Part shown: in pieces, positions 22,784 to 33,938 of the stretch
Layout: every line of letters starts with the position of its first letter
How positions within the stretch are numbered: position 1 is the first letter of the stretch
Origin: Hofstenia miamia
Taxonomy: Eukaryota > Xenacoelomorpha > Acoela
DNA length: 64,000 nt
Direction: 5' to 3'
Assembly: GCA_004352715.1 (NCBI GenBank)
Contig: SCFE01000077.1
Location: forward strand, 1,571,120-1,635,119
Position numbers and translations under genes: made by a program
The notes under the pieces: model-generated
Databases searched by the model: none
What the model was told of the DNA's origin: nothing
What the model saw: the letters and a program-made list of their open reading frames with translations, nothing else

Positions 22784-22912
22784 TGTGCTTTAATGAAACG
22801 TTATTTGGACGCTGATGAACTTGTTATCGGTGAAGATTCGCAAATAAAACCATTACACCACAGTGATATAAAATCCAAGAAGATCTCGTCCAAACGTCCA
22901 AAGCGATTATAA
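22784..22912 (+). CDS. maf: Small Maf-type bZIP factor, last coding exon
   Basis: After the acceptor TTATTTAG (ends 22783) a phase-0 frame reads CALMKRYLDADELV and runs to TAA at 22910-22912, 42 residues. The junction QNK|CALM completes another zipper heptad (d positions L, L, L, M, V, M across the two exons), so the heptad register is kept across the splice. The C-terminus is basic (KSKKISSKRPKRL) and could be a nuclear localisation signal. This exon has no independent database-like motif; its assignment rests on phase, the splice site and the zipper register. Intron 2 is 5,128 bp. No canonical AATAAA is seen close downstream. Confidence 0.75.
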   Translation, partial: CALMKRYLDADELVIGEDSQIKPLHHSDIKSKKISSKRPKRL

Positions 22913-25539
22913 TTTTCGTTTTTATGTTATTTTAATGGAATTATTTTATTTTATTTGTAATTTATATGGAATGTAAATTGTTATGGTCTATATTTATTTA
23001 AATAGTACTCTTTATAGAGATCTTCAATATTTACAATTCGAACTTATTAGTTTACTATAATAACCGCGACGATGATTAAGATTCTTCTTGATGATTTCCT
23101 GATATAGCAGGGAATACAACTGTATATAAAAGATAAAATTATAATTTACATTACTCTTATTGTTAGAATTAAGTTCGGGACCACAAATTAACCTGGCCTG
23201 ATCTGTTTTCTAATTATGTATCCTGTGTTTATTTTAACTTGTTTTAATCTGAATTCTAAAATATTACAAAGAGTTGAAAAGTATATGAATTATATCATGC
23301 ATGAAGCTTGAATAGCAAACAGAGTTACAAACATTGTCAAATATTGTTCAACCAGTTCTCAAAGCAGCATTGTACTTCAACGTTTTCATCATATAATTAG
23401 CATCGATATTTGGTCAATGCAAATCCTGCATTCGAGAAAGGTCGCTTTGGAGGAATGCTTGTCGCAGGAATACAAGGAAGTCTTTTTTCCAAGTCGTATT
23501 AAGGTCAGATATATGCTTATTTAGGATTTAAAGACTACCAGTCGAAAGATCTTGCAACAGTTGTTAGGGTAGTTCCGATAACGATTCAGTCCAGGTTGGA
23601 AAGTGCTTTCACCCATCACAATATCATTAAAGTCAATTTCCCACTCATGCAAATTGGCTCGTTTTGTAGGAACAAGGGATCTGAATCATTCATTTTCTCC
23701 AAGTTTCTCTGCCAAATTTTCGAGTTGTTCCAAATGGTTTCTCTGTCCTTGTCATAGCATGTGAGATTTTTTGTACCTTGTAGCGACGGCTGTTGCAATT
23801 TGGCAATGTTTCATTGCATTTTCATCAGACTTTAAGAGCAGTCTATGAACCCCATTGACAACCTCTTATTTGAAGTTTGCTTAGTACTGCGGATCGAGTA
23901 AGTCAGGGTTTTAATGAAATTTCAGCATGGCAAATTGGGAAAAACTTTGGAAACAGAACTAAATAACAGTGTCATAACCAAGCTCTTTGGAAGCAATCTC
24001 ACATGGTTTAGGGATTGTGATAAATTTTGCCAATACAATTTAAATGCGATAAGTTAAATATTATTGCCCCTAACAATAATAAATTAAAAATAATCAAGAT
24101 GACGTCATAACATCATGTCACTGTTGACACAACAAAATTATTATTACTAGATGATGTAGTAAGGAATACGACGGATCAGAGAACGTAAATTCCTCAATTT
24201 AAAGTGATACTAATTATCTACATAACTGCTTTATTTATCATATTGAGGAAAGTGAAAATTTTATTACGGCATTAAATTGCTTCATTTTTACAATATATTG
24301 CGTTTTGCTCCTTCACAGTACCAAGTTAGCGGTTATTTTTTGCTGCTGCCAATATATTTTTAACAAAAGAGACAACAACGGTGGGAAGCTAAACGTAAAA
24401 CTCTTGTTTTGTTTTTATTCTGTTTAACCTGTTTAAAATTGTTGCAGTGATTTATGCTGTTTTGGCTTTTAGCCTGATTTGAAAGACATTTTAATTTAAT
24501 GATTATGCTAAGATCATATAGAGGTTACAATAAACGAGTTTTCCCATTCTACCTTCCCTGAAATAGTTTTAGTAAATAAATAGTTTTTTTTAGATCCTTG
24601 TCTGGGAATCATGTATTTCTGAAGTAATTAGCGTAAATGTCCGTGGAGATGGGAATAAAACTTCCACACTATGCTAAAACTTATCCAACTGGTTATTAAA
24701 GCTAGGAACTTAAAAATATTCAAAAATTTAAAGCCCACAACCGGTCGTGAACGAATTTACTTTTATTTATTCGATTCTCAACTGAACGTTTTTTATTTGT
24801 GTAAGAAATCTATTACAAAATTAATGATAAAATTGGGTGGAGGGGAAATATGTCTTTACAGCATTTGATCTTTTCAGAATTCGTTCTGTATCAATTGGTC
24901 ATTCTAATTATAAACAAAACTAGCTCAAAATGAAAATCTGATTATCTAGTCTTGAGAATCTATTCGCCAATAAAAAAACAAATTTATATGCGATGCACCA
25001 TACATAGACTGTTTCCCATTTAGTAACTAACAATCAAGCAAAAGTATATTAAAGAAATTGAACAGTATAGTTTAAGCATTTCAGTTTACAATGGAAAAGG
25101 AGTCAAACACTCGTTATATCTGAAATACAAATATTATTCCAACAAATTTGAAATAAAATTATATTGCTAGCACTTAAAAAAACAATCGCACAAATCTTGT
25201 GTTTAATTTTAAAGCAGTATCTACAATAATTTATGAAATACAGTTCATCAATTTTGCAATATAAAGAATTTTTAATTTTTGCTCTAGCTACAAAAAATAC
25301 TTTAGGAAATGATATCTTTCAAGAAGCGTTACGAAAAAATCAAAGGATTTCATAGGTCACAAAATTAAAGAGGCGATAAATAAGATCATTAAAAACTATG
25401 GTAATTTAAACAACAAGAAATCATTCATGCATACATTTCAGATAAACAGTAAGAGATCATATTAATATCAGATACTTTGAAAATTCTTAAGGATTTTTAA
25501 TAACTTTAATAAAAATTTCGACTTGCAAAATTATTCCCT
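22913..25539. other. Intergenic stretch between Maf and the LTR element
   Basis: It contains the Maf 3' UTR at its left end. A minus-strand open frame at 23616-23798 and its broken-frame continuation to about 23400 look like an old coding relic, but I recognise no family. Nothing else is seen. Confidence 0.4.
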
Positions 25540-25700
25540 TGTGTAACGACATTTGTTCTCACACTATAGACACGTGTTATATGGTTTGAAAATTATTAAG
25601 ATAAATTGCAATTTAAAATGAATTAGAAGATAATAATAGCATTGTTGTTTTGTATATTGCTATTTTAATAAAAGAAATTCAAACCTCTTTTGTTGTCTTC
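25540..25700 (+). repeat. 5' LTR
   Basis: 161 bp, TGTGTAACGAC to TTGTCTTCA, containing AATAAAAG near its end. The primer-binding region directly after it begins TTGGTGACTAAC; I could not assign the tRNA. Confidence 0.88.
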
Positions 25701-25952
25701 ATTGGTGACTAACGCTTACAATGATTTTGTAGGCCAACAATCAACATGGTAGATGCTGTATCTGTCAAGCTTCTGATTTTTGGACCTCAAGCCCGATCAC
25801 CTGGTTCGCACAAGCTGATGCGTAGTTCGCAATCAGCGGTATCACGGAAGATTATACCAAGTACTACCACGTGGTGTCACCATTAGACTACTACTGCAGC
25901 TAAAGTGGTGTCCAATCACTGACAAATAGACAGCCATTAAAAAATTCTAACT

Positions 25953-26330
25953 TTGGAATATGATCTTTCTAATTCGGAACGCGCTTCAGCATTATTCAAT
26001 TTGCCCTGCATTTGTGATTCCAAGGCCTCTGAATTAATGGATTCGATTCGGGCGCTCTTGGGAACTCACAAGCCATGTTTCCTCTTTAGACATTTATTTC
26101 TTCAGCAAATGCCAGGTTACGTTCGTGCACCACTTGCTGCATCATTGACTGATGACTACTGAAGTCTGGCTCAAGAAGCTAATAAGATATATTTGGCTGG
26201 CCTTCAAACCCTCTAAGAAATCAACATAACCAAACGGAAGAATAACAAACCCTCCAAAAACGTGTGTTGGTACCATCGCCGTTTTGGGAAAGACGCCAGG
26301 AGTTGTGCCCCACACTGTAAACACTACTCC
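25953..26330 (+). pseudogene. gypsy gag, degenerate
   Basis: A capsid-like segment (LLGTHKPCFLFRHLFLQQMP, then YVRAPLAASL) is followed, after a stop near 26160 and a frame change, by CWYHRRFGKDARSCAPHC. This is the Cys/His knuckle that ends gag in many invertebrate gypsy elements. The 5' end of gag is not recognisable. Nonfunctional. Confidence 0.75.
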
Positions 26331-26369
26331 CCAAAGCAGGATAACTGGTTTCAGAACTAACGGTTAAAT

Positions 26370-27825
26370 TCAACAAGCACCGTTTTCTTGTAAATACTGG
26401 TGCCCAAGTAACTGTTATACCGGCCTCATTTATTGATCGTCAATTGAAGCAAACACATTCCTCAACTCTCTGTAGTTTTTCTACATTATGTGAGTTTGTC
26501 ATGGTGGAGTCCTCCAGCAATCACTTCCGCAAAATGCTTATGGAATATCATAAGTTATTAAAACCTACTTTCTCATCTGCAACAATCAGTCATGGCCTTC
26601 AACACCACATCACCACTACAGGTCCGCAACCCATGCAAGAGCAAATTAGCTATTGCAAAGAAAGAGTTTAATGAAATGGAGAAAATGGATTTAATTTGAA
26701 AATCCAACAGTCCTTGGTCTTCTCCATTACACTTAGTACCAAAACAATGGCAGTTGGAGAACTGGGTTATTATCAGCGGCTAAATTATGTAATATCACTT
26801 CTATTAGGAAAGACAATATTTTCCAAAATTTATTTAGTACATGGTTACAATCAAATACCAGTAGCATGTGATGATGTACCCAAAACTGCCATTACCACAC
26901 CATTTGGAATATATGGATTCATACGCATGCCATTTGGTCTTAAGCAGTTCAAACATTCCAACGCTTAATGGATGCAGTATTTCAGAGCATTACTTGTGTA
27001 TTTGTGTATTTTGATGATATCTTAATAACTAGTGCATCAGCAAAGCAACACGTTATTGACCTAAAACTTGTGTGTCAACGACTTAAGTAATTAGGTTTAA
27101 TGATCCGATTAGAGAACTGCCTATATGGAATTAATAGTTTGGATTTCTTAGGACGTCACATCAGCAAGGTTCTTTCATTACCACTTACATCAAAATTTCA
27201 AGCTATCAATGATTTTCCTCAGCCACAAAATGTCAAGTCACTTCAGGAATTCTTAGGAATGATCCATTTTTTCCACCGGTTTTTACCGAATGCAGCTAGC
27301 ATTTTAAGAACTTTGTATCTGTCTCTCAAAGGTAAATCACAGCAACACATTCTGTCATGGTCACTGGGAGTGATAAAAGCAACTCTTGCCAAAGCTACAT
27401 TACTAGTTCACCCTAATATGAATACTTCTGTCGCGGTTTCAAGTGGTGCTTCTGACAATGGTATTGGTGCTGTTCTCAAGCAACATCTCAATGGATACTG
27501 GCAACCCCTAGGTTTCTTCAGAAAACAGTTGCGCGAACCAGAGCGCAATTACAGTACATTTGATCGTGAATTATTGGCACTATATTTAGTTAAATGTCAA
27601 TTTCAAAATTTACTGCAATGACGCAATTTCTAAGCTTACACTGACCATAAACCTCTTGTAGATAAAACCCGATAACAACGTCATCGCTTGTTTATTTCTG
27701 AATTCACTACTAATATCCAATATTTACCAGGTAAAGATTACTTTGTGGCTGATTGTATCTCCAGTCCTTCCATGAATAACGTGTTTTTGGACATTGACTA
27801 TATGACTCTAGTCTCAGCTTAAGAA
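26370..27825 (+). pseudogene. gypsy pol: protease, reverse transcriptase and RNase H, degenerate
   Basis: The protease active site reads FLVNTGAQVTVIP, Asn replacing the catalytic Asp of DTG. Reverse transcriptase follows in shifting frames, with FVYFDDILITS near 27000 as the YxDD box and LDFLGRHIS downstream. An intact run at 27100-27621 covers the thumb and RNase H start (FLGMIHFFHRFLP, SSGASDNGIGAVL with Gly for the first Asp, RNYSTFDRELLALY). Then TDHKPLV and IQYLPGKDYFVADCISS follow in another frame. Stops and shifts are numerous between 26670 and 27100. Confidence 0.88.
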
Positions 27826-27867
27826 GAAGATTAAGAAACACAAGGATATCTTACAGTCATCACCAAT

Positions 27868-28105
27868 ATGCAAGTAGTGAGCATGCCAATTTCTTTAATT
27901 GGTCCAACCCTATTATGTGATATATCTACTGGTCACGCCCCATTGTTCCATCATGTTCCGTCGCCAAGTGTTCGATATTTTTCGCAATCATGTACATCCT
28001 GGTCAAGAGCAACTCAGATATTCTTTTCACAGCAATTGGTGTGGCATTGCTTAAAAAACCAGTTACTCAGCGAGTTAAAGAGTGTGCAAAATGTTAATCA
28101 TCCAA
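27868..28105 (+). pseudogene. gypsy integrase, zinc-binding N-terminal part
   Basis: Across two frames the region reads CDISTGHA followed by an Arg-Arg-Gln-Val-Phe-Asp segment and a His-Pro-Gly stretch, then Val-Gln-Asn-Val at the end. This matches the His-His-Cys-Cys domain that precedes the gypsy integrase core. The coding line stops at the LINE insertion (28106). Confidence 0.65.
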
Positions 28106-30034
28106 TGCTCCAGGTCGTAATGGCCTTTGGGGGGTTTCAAATATGGAGGTAGTGCGCTTTTTGAGCTCCTTACAGAAGACTTTGCACAAGTATTTAGTAC
28201 GAAGAGATGTCCAAGGGAATGGTGTGATGCAGAAGTTATCTTCTTGCATAAAAAGCGTTCCAGATCTGACCCTAACAATTACGCACCATCTTCCTAATGG
28301 TTGTCGGAGGAAATATCTTTGCAAAAATTCTGTATAGCAGGTTGGAGCAATTGCTGGGTAATAAATGAACGCTCCCACGAAATCAATTTGGTTTTAGATC
28401 AGACAAGTCTACTGTGCAGGCCATTCATGTCATGTGCTGAGGCAAGCCCATGAAGCTGCTAGATTACTGAAAAATAACCTTCTAGTGTGTTTCATTGATC
28501 TTCGAAGGGCTTTGACTCCGTACCAAGGGAAGTAATTTGGCAGTGTCTAGCAGCAAACGGTGGGCCAAAACGGATAATCAAGATCATTAAGTCCTTGCAT
28601 GATTCACCGATAGCACAAATTTGTGGCTTATTTAACCCCCTTTTCCATTATCTGTTCTGTGAGGGACTCCGTTGAACCCCCAAAGGAATTGTTTTTTTAA
28701 ATCTTTCTTTGATAAAGGTAAAGTGGAACTTAAGCATATCGAGTATGAGGATAATCTGTCTTTTCGGCAGGTCTGAGGAACAAATACAGAGCTGTCTAGA
28801 TGGTCTAGTTACAGTTCTAGCGCAACAAGGTATTAATATCTCTGTGCTAAAGACCAAGTGCATGTGGTTATCAAGTGTATCGGAAAGAACTTCTGATAGA
28901 AATCATGTCTCTGGAAAGAACATTGAATTTGTATCAGAGTTTAAGGACTTAGGCTCGATTATCAGCAGTCCTTGTACAGGCCTCTCTGAAGGAAGACATC
29001 GGTGCAATAGTGCTGTTGGAAAGATCTTACGTTATCGGCGAATAGCATGTCAGAATGGATTTGGCAAAGCACTCCCTTACCTTCTCTTACGAGGCATTAT
29101 GGTACCAACACTGACCTATGCGCGCGAGACGTTGGCAGAAGCTGCTAGGGAACTAGAGATTCTTGAGGCTTCCATAAACACCTGAAAAGGGTCTTTTGTG
29201 GCTTCTCGCTTTGGGATAGATTAACCAAGGACAAGGTTCATGGACTTATGCCTTTACAACAAGTGCGCACTATAGTAGTATGTTAGTGCTCAACCTTTGT
29301 AAACCAGATGATGTCATTCAGTGAAAGCATAAATAGTGACCAGCCTCTTGATTTAGCAATGGCCAAGGCATCAATAGATCTTGAAGGTATTGGTCCCATC
29401 ATAAGTGCACAGAGAAGTCAGTGCTGGGAAAGCAGTTGATACTAGATGTACAGTTGTTAATGGTTGTTATTCTGAGGAGTCTCAAATATTTTCTACGTTG
29501 ACTAAATCGTGCTTTAGGAATATTAAAGGTAGTGAAGCAACTCACAAACTTGCATGTCTAATTAATGGTTACACGGAATTGATGGAAAAGAGACTTTCTG
29601 AGGCGGTATTCACAACAGTGCCATGGATTGCACATGCTAGTACAAGACACCTACGGTATACTGAGTGTGAGCGTATGTTTTCAGAGCAGAAGACTCTCAA
29701 TCGACATGTCAGGGATGTCCATATACAGATCTCCAATAGGGAAGCGGATGCTAGTAGTTGGAAGTGTGTGGCAAAGGGCTGTTACAAATCATACAAGAGG
29801 AAAGGTTGGTATTTATGGCACATTAAGATCTGTCACACCAACATTTCAGAGCATGCAAAGACGTAGGAAGCTTCAGGGCTTCTGCTGTCAATCGGGGGTT
29901 TTGATGGGGCCAAGTCTGTATCCTACCCCTTTGAGTTTGTGGCGATTTTCTTACCGGGGATTCTGGACCAGATCTGGTCGGTACCATACAAACCTTAGCG
30001 TTTAATGAAGAGCTAGCGATGAGAGTCCCACCCC
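28106..30034 (+). mobile_element. 5'-truncated non-LTR retrotransposon nested in the gypsy element
   Basis: The 1929-bp insertion is bounded by a 10-bp target duplication AATCATCCAA (28096-28105 and 30035-30044). Gypsy integrase resumes directly after it. The insert carries the C-terminal part of a LINE reverse transcriptase and two C2H2-type fingers. It has no poly(A) or simple-repeat tail at its 3' end, which is unusual for LINEs. Confidence 0.85.
28140..29866 (+). pseudogene. LINE reverse transcriptase C-terminal region with C2H2 fingers, degenerate
   Basis: Shifting frames give a fingers/palm region including NQFGF, a DSVPREVIW box and LHDSP. The thumb-like segment follows at 28709-29185 (INISVLKTKCMWL, EFKDLGSIIS). 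The 29405-29866 frame ends with two Cys2-His2 fingers: ECERMFSEQKTLNRHVRDVH and WKCVAKGCYKSYKRKG with a final His-x4-His. The catalytic Asp-Asp pair is not visible in frame. C-terminal zinc fingers occur in several LINE groups and help grip the target. The clade was not determined. Confidence 0.75.
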
Positions 30035-30044
30035 AATCATCCAA

Positions 30045-30933
30045 AATTCAACAATACATCTATCTACCTTTAGAGAATTTCTGTGTACCAGAAAAGCGTT
30101 TCTGTCACCACATTCATGTAGACCTAGTAGGACCATTACCACCATCCAATGTTTGTTCACCATCATAGACAGGCATAAGCCATGGCCGGAAGCCATTCCA
30201 TTAAACGACACTTCAGCAACTGAATGTGCAAGGGCACTCACTTATAGCTGGGTATCTCATTTTGGTAACATCCGATAGAGGATCTCAGTTTACATGGATA
30301 GCCATGCTACGTAGTTTAGAGGTACAGGTACACCACACTATATCATATCATCCACAATTGAATGGATTGGTTGAAAGATTCCATCGCACATTCAAGACAT
30401 TTCTTTAGGCAAGCATAGTGGGCGCCAACTGGTTTGACGAGTTATCGTGGGTGATGCTAGGTTTGCGGAGGACCTTCAGACATCCTCAGCAGAATTACTT
30501 TATGGTGCACCATTAACAGCACCTGGTACTTTTGTTTCAAGTAAGACAATTCCTTGGTCATCAAAAACTCAACTTCAAACAACTGATTGCATGTATCTAG
30601 CATACCACCAATTCTTACTTCAGCACATGGCACTCGAAAGTCAAATGTGTCTAAGAACCTGTTAGATGTAAGTATGTGCTTATAAGACATGATGCACATC
30701 GCACAGCATTGCAGCGTCCATATGATGGTCCATTTGAAGTCATTGCATCTAGAGATAAAACAATCCGTATTTGACTAGGAGACAGAGAGGAACTGATTTC
30801 CATAGATCGTCTTAAATCAGCTTATGTGGACTCTGATCATCCACCCGTGCTTGTCCAACGGCCACGTAGAGGAAGCCCTCATGTGACAGCTATTCAGCCA
30901 GAATCCCCGTTAGCAATCAACTTTGATAAGTAA
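30045..30933 (+). pseudogene. gypsy integrase catalytic core and C-terminal domain, degenerate
   Basis: Landmarks in order: HIHVDLVGPLPPS (first Asp, about 30110), TSDRGSQFTW (second Asp), SYHPQLNGLVERFHRTFKTF (Glu), then [13 protein letters not shown], a GPY/F-like module, and SIDRLKSAY before the TAA at 30931. All three DDE residues can be read, but in different frames and with stops (for example 30405, 30661, 30770). The element cannot integrate. Confidence 0.88.
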
Positions 30934-31004
30934 TACTATAGATGCAGTATACGAAAATCTCAACGGACTAACTGTGTAACATAATGTCAGTGCTGAGGGG
31001 GAGT

Positions 31005-31181
31005 TGTATAGCGACATTTATTCTCACCCTGAAATTTATAGCTACGTGTTACATGGTTTGATAATTATTAAGATAAATTGCAATTCCCGCGATTTAAAAT
31101 TAATTAGAAGATAATAATAGCATTGTTGTTTTTATGTTGCTATTTTAATAAAAGAAATTCAAACAACTTTTGTTGTCTTCA
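31005..31181 (+). repeat. 3' LTR
   Basis: 177 bp, TGTATAGCGAC to TTGTCTTCA, preceded by a polypurine tract GAGGGGGAG (30995-31003) that would prime plus-strand synthesis. Confidence 0.88.
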
Positions 31182-31842
31182 CCCTCTAAATTTTTTAAAA
31201 ATAGCTTATTTCACTAAATCTTATTATTGGTAGCAATAGTTTATGTATGTAATCCTCTTTGGTATTTAGACCTGGTTGAAATGATGTAATTAAAATACTT
31301 TCAATGATTTTGAGCTATCGTAGAAGAAGAAGAGGAAGAAGAAAAATCTATATTCAGAAATTGGTTTAACAATAAATAGAAATATTGATAACAATTCTGA
31401 AAGCCTCAAGAAAGTAATACAAAACAAAACAAAAATACAAAACAATGAATATTTACAAATAAAAATAGTGGTTAACTAGTTTCTATTAATAGAGTAATCA
31501 GGATTATAAAATTTATAGCCTCATCATTTCAGTTTTTTTATATTATACATACAAAAATATTTTTATAGTTTTTTAATCTATTTAATTTATTAATATATTT
31601 TTTGGTAATTCATTCCATATATTTATAGATGTATTTAGAAATTAATTTTTCATTATTCACTTCTTATACCAAATAGGTTCAATTCTGTGTGTTCTTTTAT
31701 TTTGTTTATTGACTAATTTTGCAGCAAGAAATTCATTTTTGTTATATGGGAAATTATTATTTATGATTTTGAAAAACGTCGTTAAGACTTGTATATAGAT
31801 GTAACATTGCCAATGTAAAAATAATTTTGAAATTTTTCTATA
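31182..31842. other. AT-rich spacer
   Basis: It includes a short GAA/GAAG purine run near 31325-31345 and AT-rich sequence that may contain the 3' UTR of the minus-strand LINE to its right. No gene is seen. Confidence 0.4.
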
Positions 31843-32355
31843 TTAATTATTCTTATTAAAGCTATTATTATTTACTGCTACTTTGATAGCCCAATTTAAT
31901 TGCACTTGCAATTTCTTGAGAAATTTTTGGTTTATATATGTGTAAAGTATGTTGGCGTAGTTTAAATGACTAAATATTAGAGCATATATTAATTGGATTT
32001 TTGTTTTAGTTGGATGTTTTTGAGAAATTAAGTTAATTGCTTTAATCGATCTGGCCATTTTTCTAATAACATGATTAAGTTGTTCTTCAAAATTTAGATT
32101 TCTGTCAAAAATAGTTCCGAGGTATTTAAAAGACTCAACCTGTTTTATTTGAATGACGTTAAAATTAAGTTTGTATTTTGAAGTATAAGTTGATTTAGTT
32201 TTTGATTTAACAATACAGAATTGAGTTTTTAGTGGATTTACTCTTAGTTTTGTATAAGCAAAATACTTTAGCAAGAGAAGAACAGTTTTTTTAGAAAGTT
32301 TGAACGGCTTTTCGGGAAATGTATTAGAATTAAATAATATTGCGTCATCTGCAGA
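31843..32355 (-). pseudogene. LINE reverse transcriptase, C-terminal part
   Basis: The frame at 31843-32274 reads LRVNPLKTQFCIVKSK, VESFKYLGTIFDRNLNFEEQLNHVI and LIFSHLNYANILY, the thumb of CR1-like polymerases. Just upstream SADDAILFNSN is the A-D-D catalytic box in the same frame. Upstream palm motifs are absent. Confidence 0.8.
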
Positions 32356-33161
32356 TCATATGACGTCACATGTTACATGCTCGGAATTCCTTTGGGTTTA
32401 TTAAGGCAAAAAGGTACATTCATAACGTTGTAGTTTCCTAAATTTAGAAAAAAATCATTGAAAGCATTGCAGATTTCCTTCTTATTTGTAATGGATTTAT
32501 TTTTATAGTATATTCTTTCTATTTTTTCTGTTCTCATGTTTTTTCTATTTAGTAAATTGTTAACAAATTCCCACTTATTTTTTGGGAAGAAAGACTTTGA
32601 TACTGAAAGCGGGTATAATTATTACTTGCAATATTACATAAATTTCGTGCAGTTTTATAAACATTAGGATTTTCCAATGTTCAGGAATTTAAGTATTTTT
32701 TCCTTCTTTTTCATTATTTCGATTAAATCTATGCATTTAGAATCATTCCATGACTTTGAAACATTATTTTTAGTTTTTTGGAATATTCGGATGAACGAAT
32801 ATATTTTTCTGGGCAGCATGTATTCAATTAGGAAAGTAAAGTTTGAGTAAAACTTTCATTAGGTGTTAATGATGAATACATGGAATTCCAGTTTTCAATT
32901 TTTAAATATTGTCAAAGTTTCTCGACATTTTGGGCAATAAGAGATATTTAATAATTGACTATTAAAATTTTTGTCTGGATTTCGAAATTCGACCCAAAGA
33001 CTTTCATAAGTTGAGTCTTTTGCTATATCTGTCCTAAGTTTAGGTTAGAGTACTTTAGATATTAAAAACATGACACCTCCTCCTTTTGTCTTATTAAAAT
33101 GAAAGGTTGGATTTCTGTCGTTTCTAAATATTTTAAATTTAGAATTATCGATTGACCAGGA

Positions 33162-33668
33162 CTAATTGTAATTATCATTTGTAAACCAAGTTTCAGTTAT
33201 GCCCAGAATAAAGTTTGAATCCAGTTCAAAAATGAATTGTCTAAATTCTGAATTATTTATTGAGAGATTCTGAAAATTTATGTGAATATATTTAAAGGAA
33301 TTTATTGAATGCACTATGTTTGAGAATTTGGAGTATTCATAAATATCAGTTTTGAAAGGCCCGGGATTAATCTCGATGCCGGATATAAGTAACACTATTG
33401 TTAATACTAGAAAGTAGTATAAAGAATGTTTTGTTGTTTTAATGAAAATCCATTTATTAAACATCTTGCATGTATTCATGCTGTTTCTTAACTTATGTTT
33501 ATATATAGATAAGGTTTTTCTAACACAGGTTATATTGAATTTTGAGTTAAGAATAATTAAAATTAAATATATGATAGAGAGTGAGTTATTGGCGATAGCA
33601 TAAATTTGGTGAAAAATTCGCCATAACCCAATGAGAGTCAAAAACACAAAAATATAAGTTACTATCAT
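33162..33668 (-). pseudogene. LINE ORF2 N-terminus: hydrophobic leader, 2A-like motif, endonuclease start
   Basis: 168 codons from MIVTYIFVFLT. Hydrophobic segments lie at residues about 1-18 and 82-98, the second (YYFLVLTIVLLISG) leading into GIEINPGP. This is close to the 2A consensus D-V/I-E-x-N-P-G-P, with Gly for the first Asp. The APE endonuclease begins YIHINFQNLSI, then LGITETWFTN, and stops at 33162. In the next frames GGGVMFLIS and ESLWVEFR continue the domain to about 32960. Confidence 0.8.
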
Positions 33669-33892
33669 TAGAAAAGTCTGAGAAAGTTTCTAATCCTATG
33701 AACCTCGGCGGGCAATAACAGCGTTGTTTCTTCCGTATTCTTTAAAATTTTTACGTCATAAAGTAGTCCACAATCCTTTAGAAGTTTTGAAATGGTTGAA
33801 TCGTTCTTCGGCTTAGTTGTCGAATGCTCTATAATCTTATAAATTATATTAGTTGCTGATTTTAGGGCTTTGATGCATTTGATTTTTCCCAC
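33668..33892 (-). pseudogene. LINE ORF1 relic
   Basis: 74 codons ending VHRIRNFLRLF. Its TAA overlaps the ORF2 ATG as TAATG. No domain is visible, so the role is inferred only from position. Confidence 0.45.
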
Positions 33893-33938
33893 TTGATTTA
33901 TTGTATGTATTCCCCGATATTGTATTTTAAATAAATGT

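Larger units (their letters stand above)
25540..31181 (+). mobile_element. Ty3/gypsy LTR retrotransposon with a LINE nested in its integrase
   Basis: Two direct LTRs (25540-25700, 31005-31181) start TGT and end CA, flanked by the 4-bp repeat CCCT. The internal order is gag, protease, reverse transcriptase, RNase H, integrase, the Ty3/gypsy order. The LTRs differ by many substitutions and an indel of about 10 bp, so the insertion is old. All frames are interrupted. The LINE at 28106-30034 separates the zinc-binding domain of integrase from its catalytic core. Confidence 0.92.
31843..33892 (-). mobile_element. Second 2A-bearing CR1/L2-like LINE, internally deleted
   Basis: On the minus strand it runs from an ORF1 relic (33892-33668) through the ORF2 leader with a 2A-like motif (33668-33162), a decayed APE endonuclease (33160-32800) and a short linker to the end of the reverse transcriptase (32360-31843). 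The spacing is too short for a full polymerase, so most of the fingers and palm are deleted. Confidence 0.8.

Noticed and set aside
24671-24868. 65-codon plus-strand frame
   Set aside because: Low-complexity Leu/Ile/Lys composition expected from AT-rich noncoding DNA.
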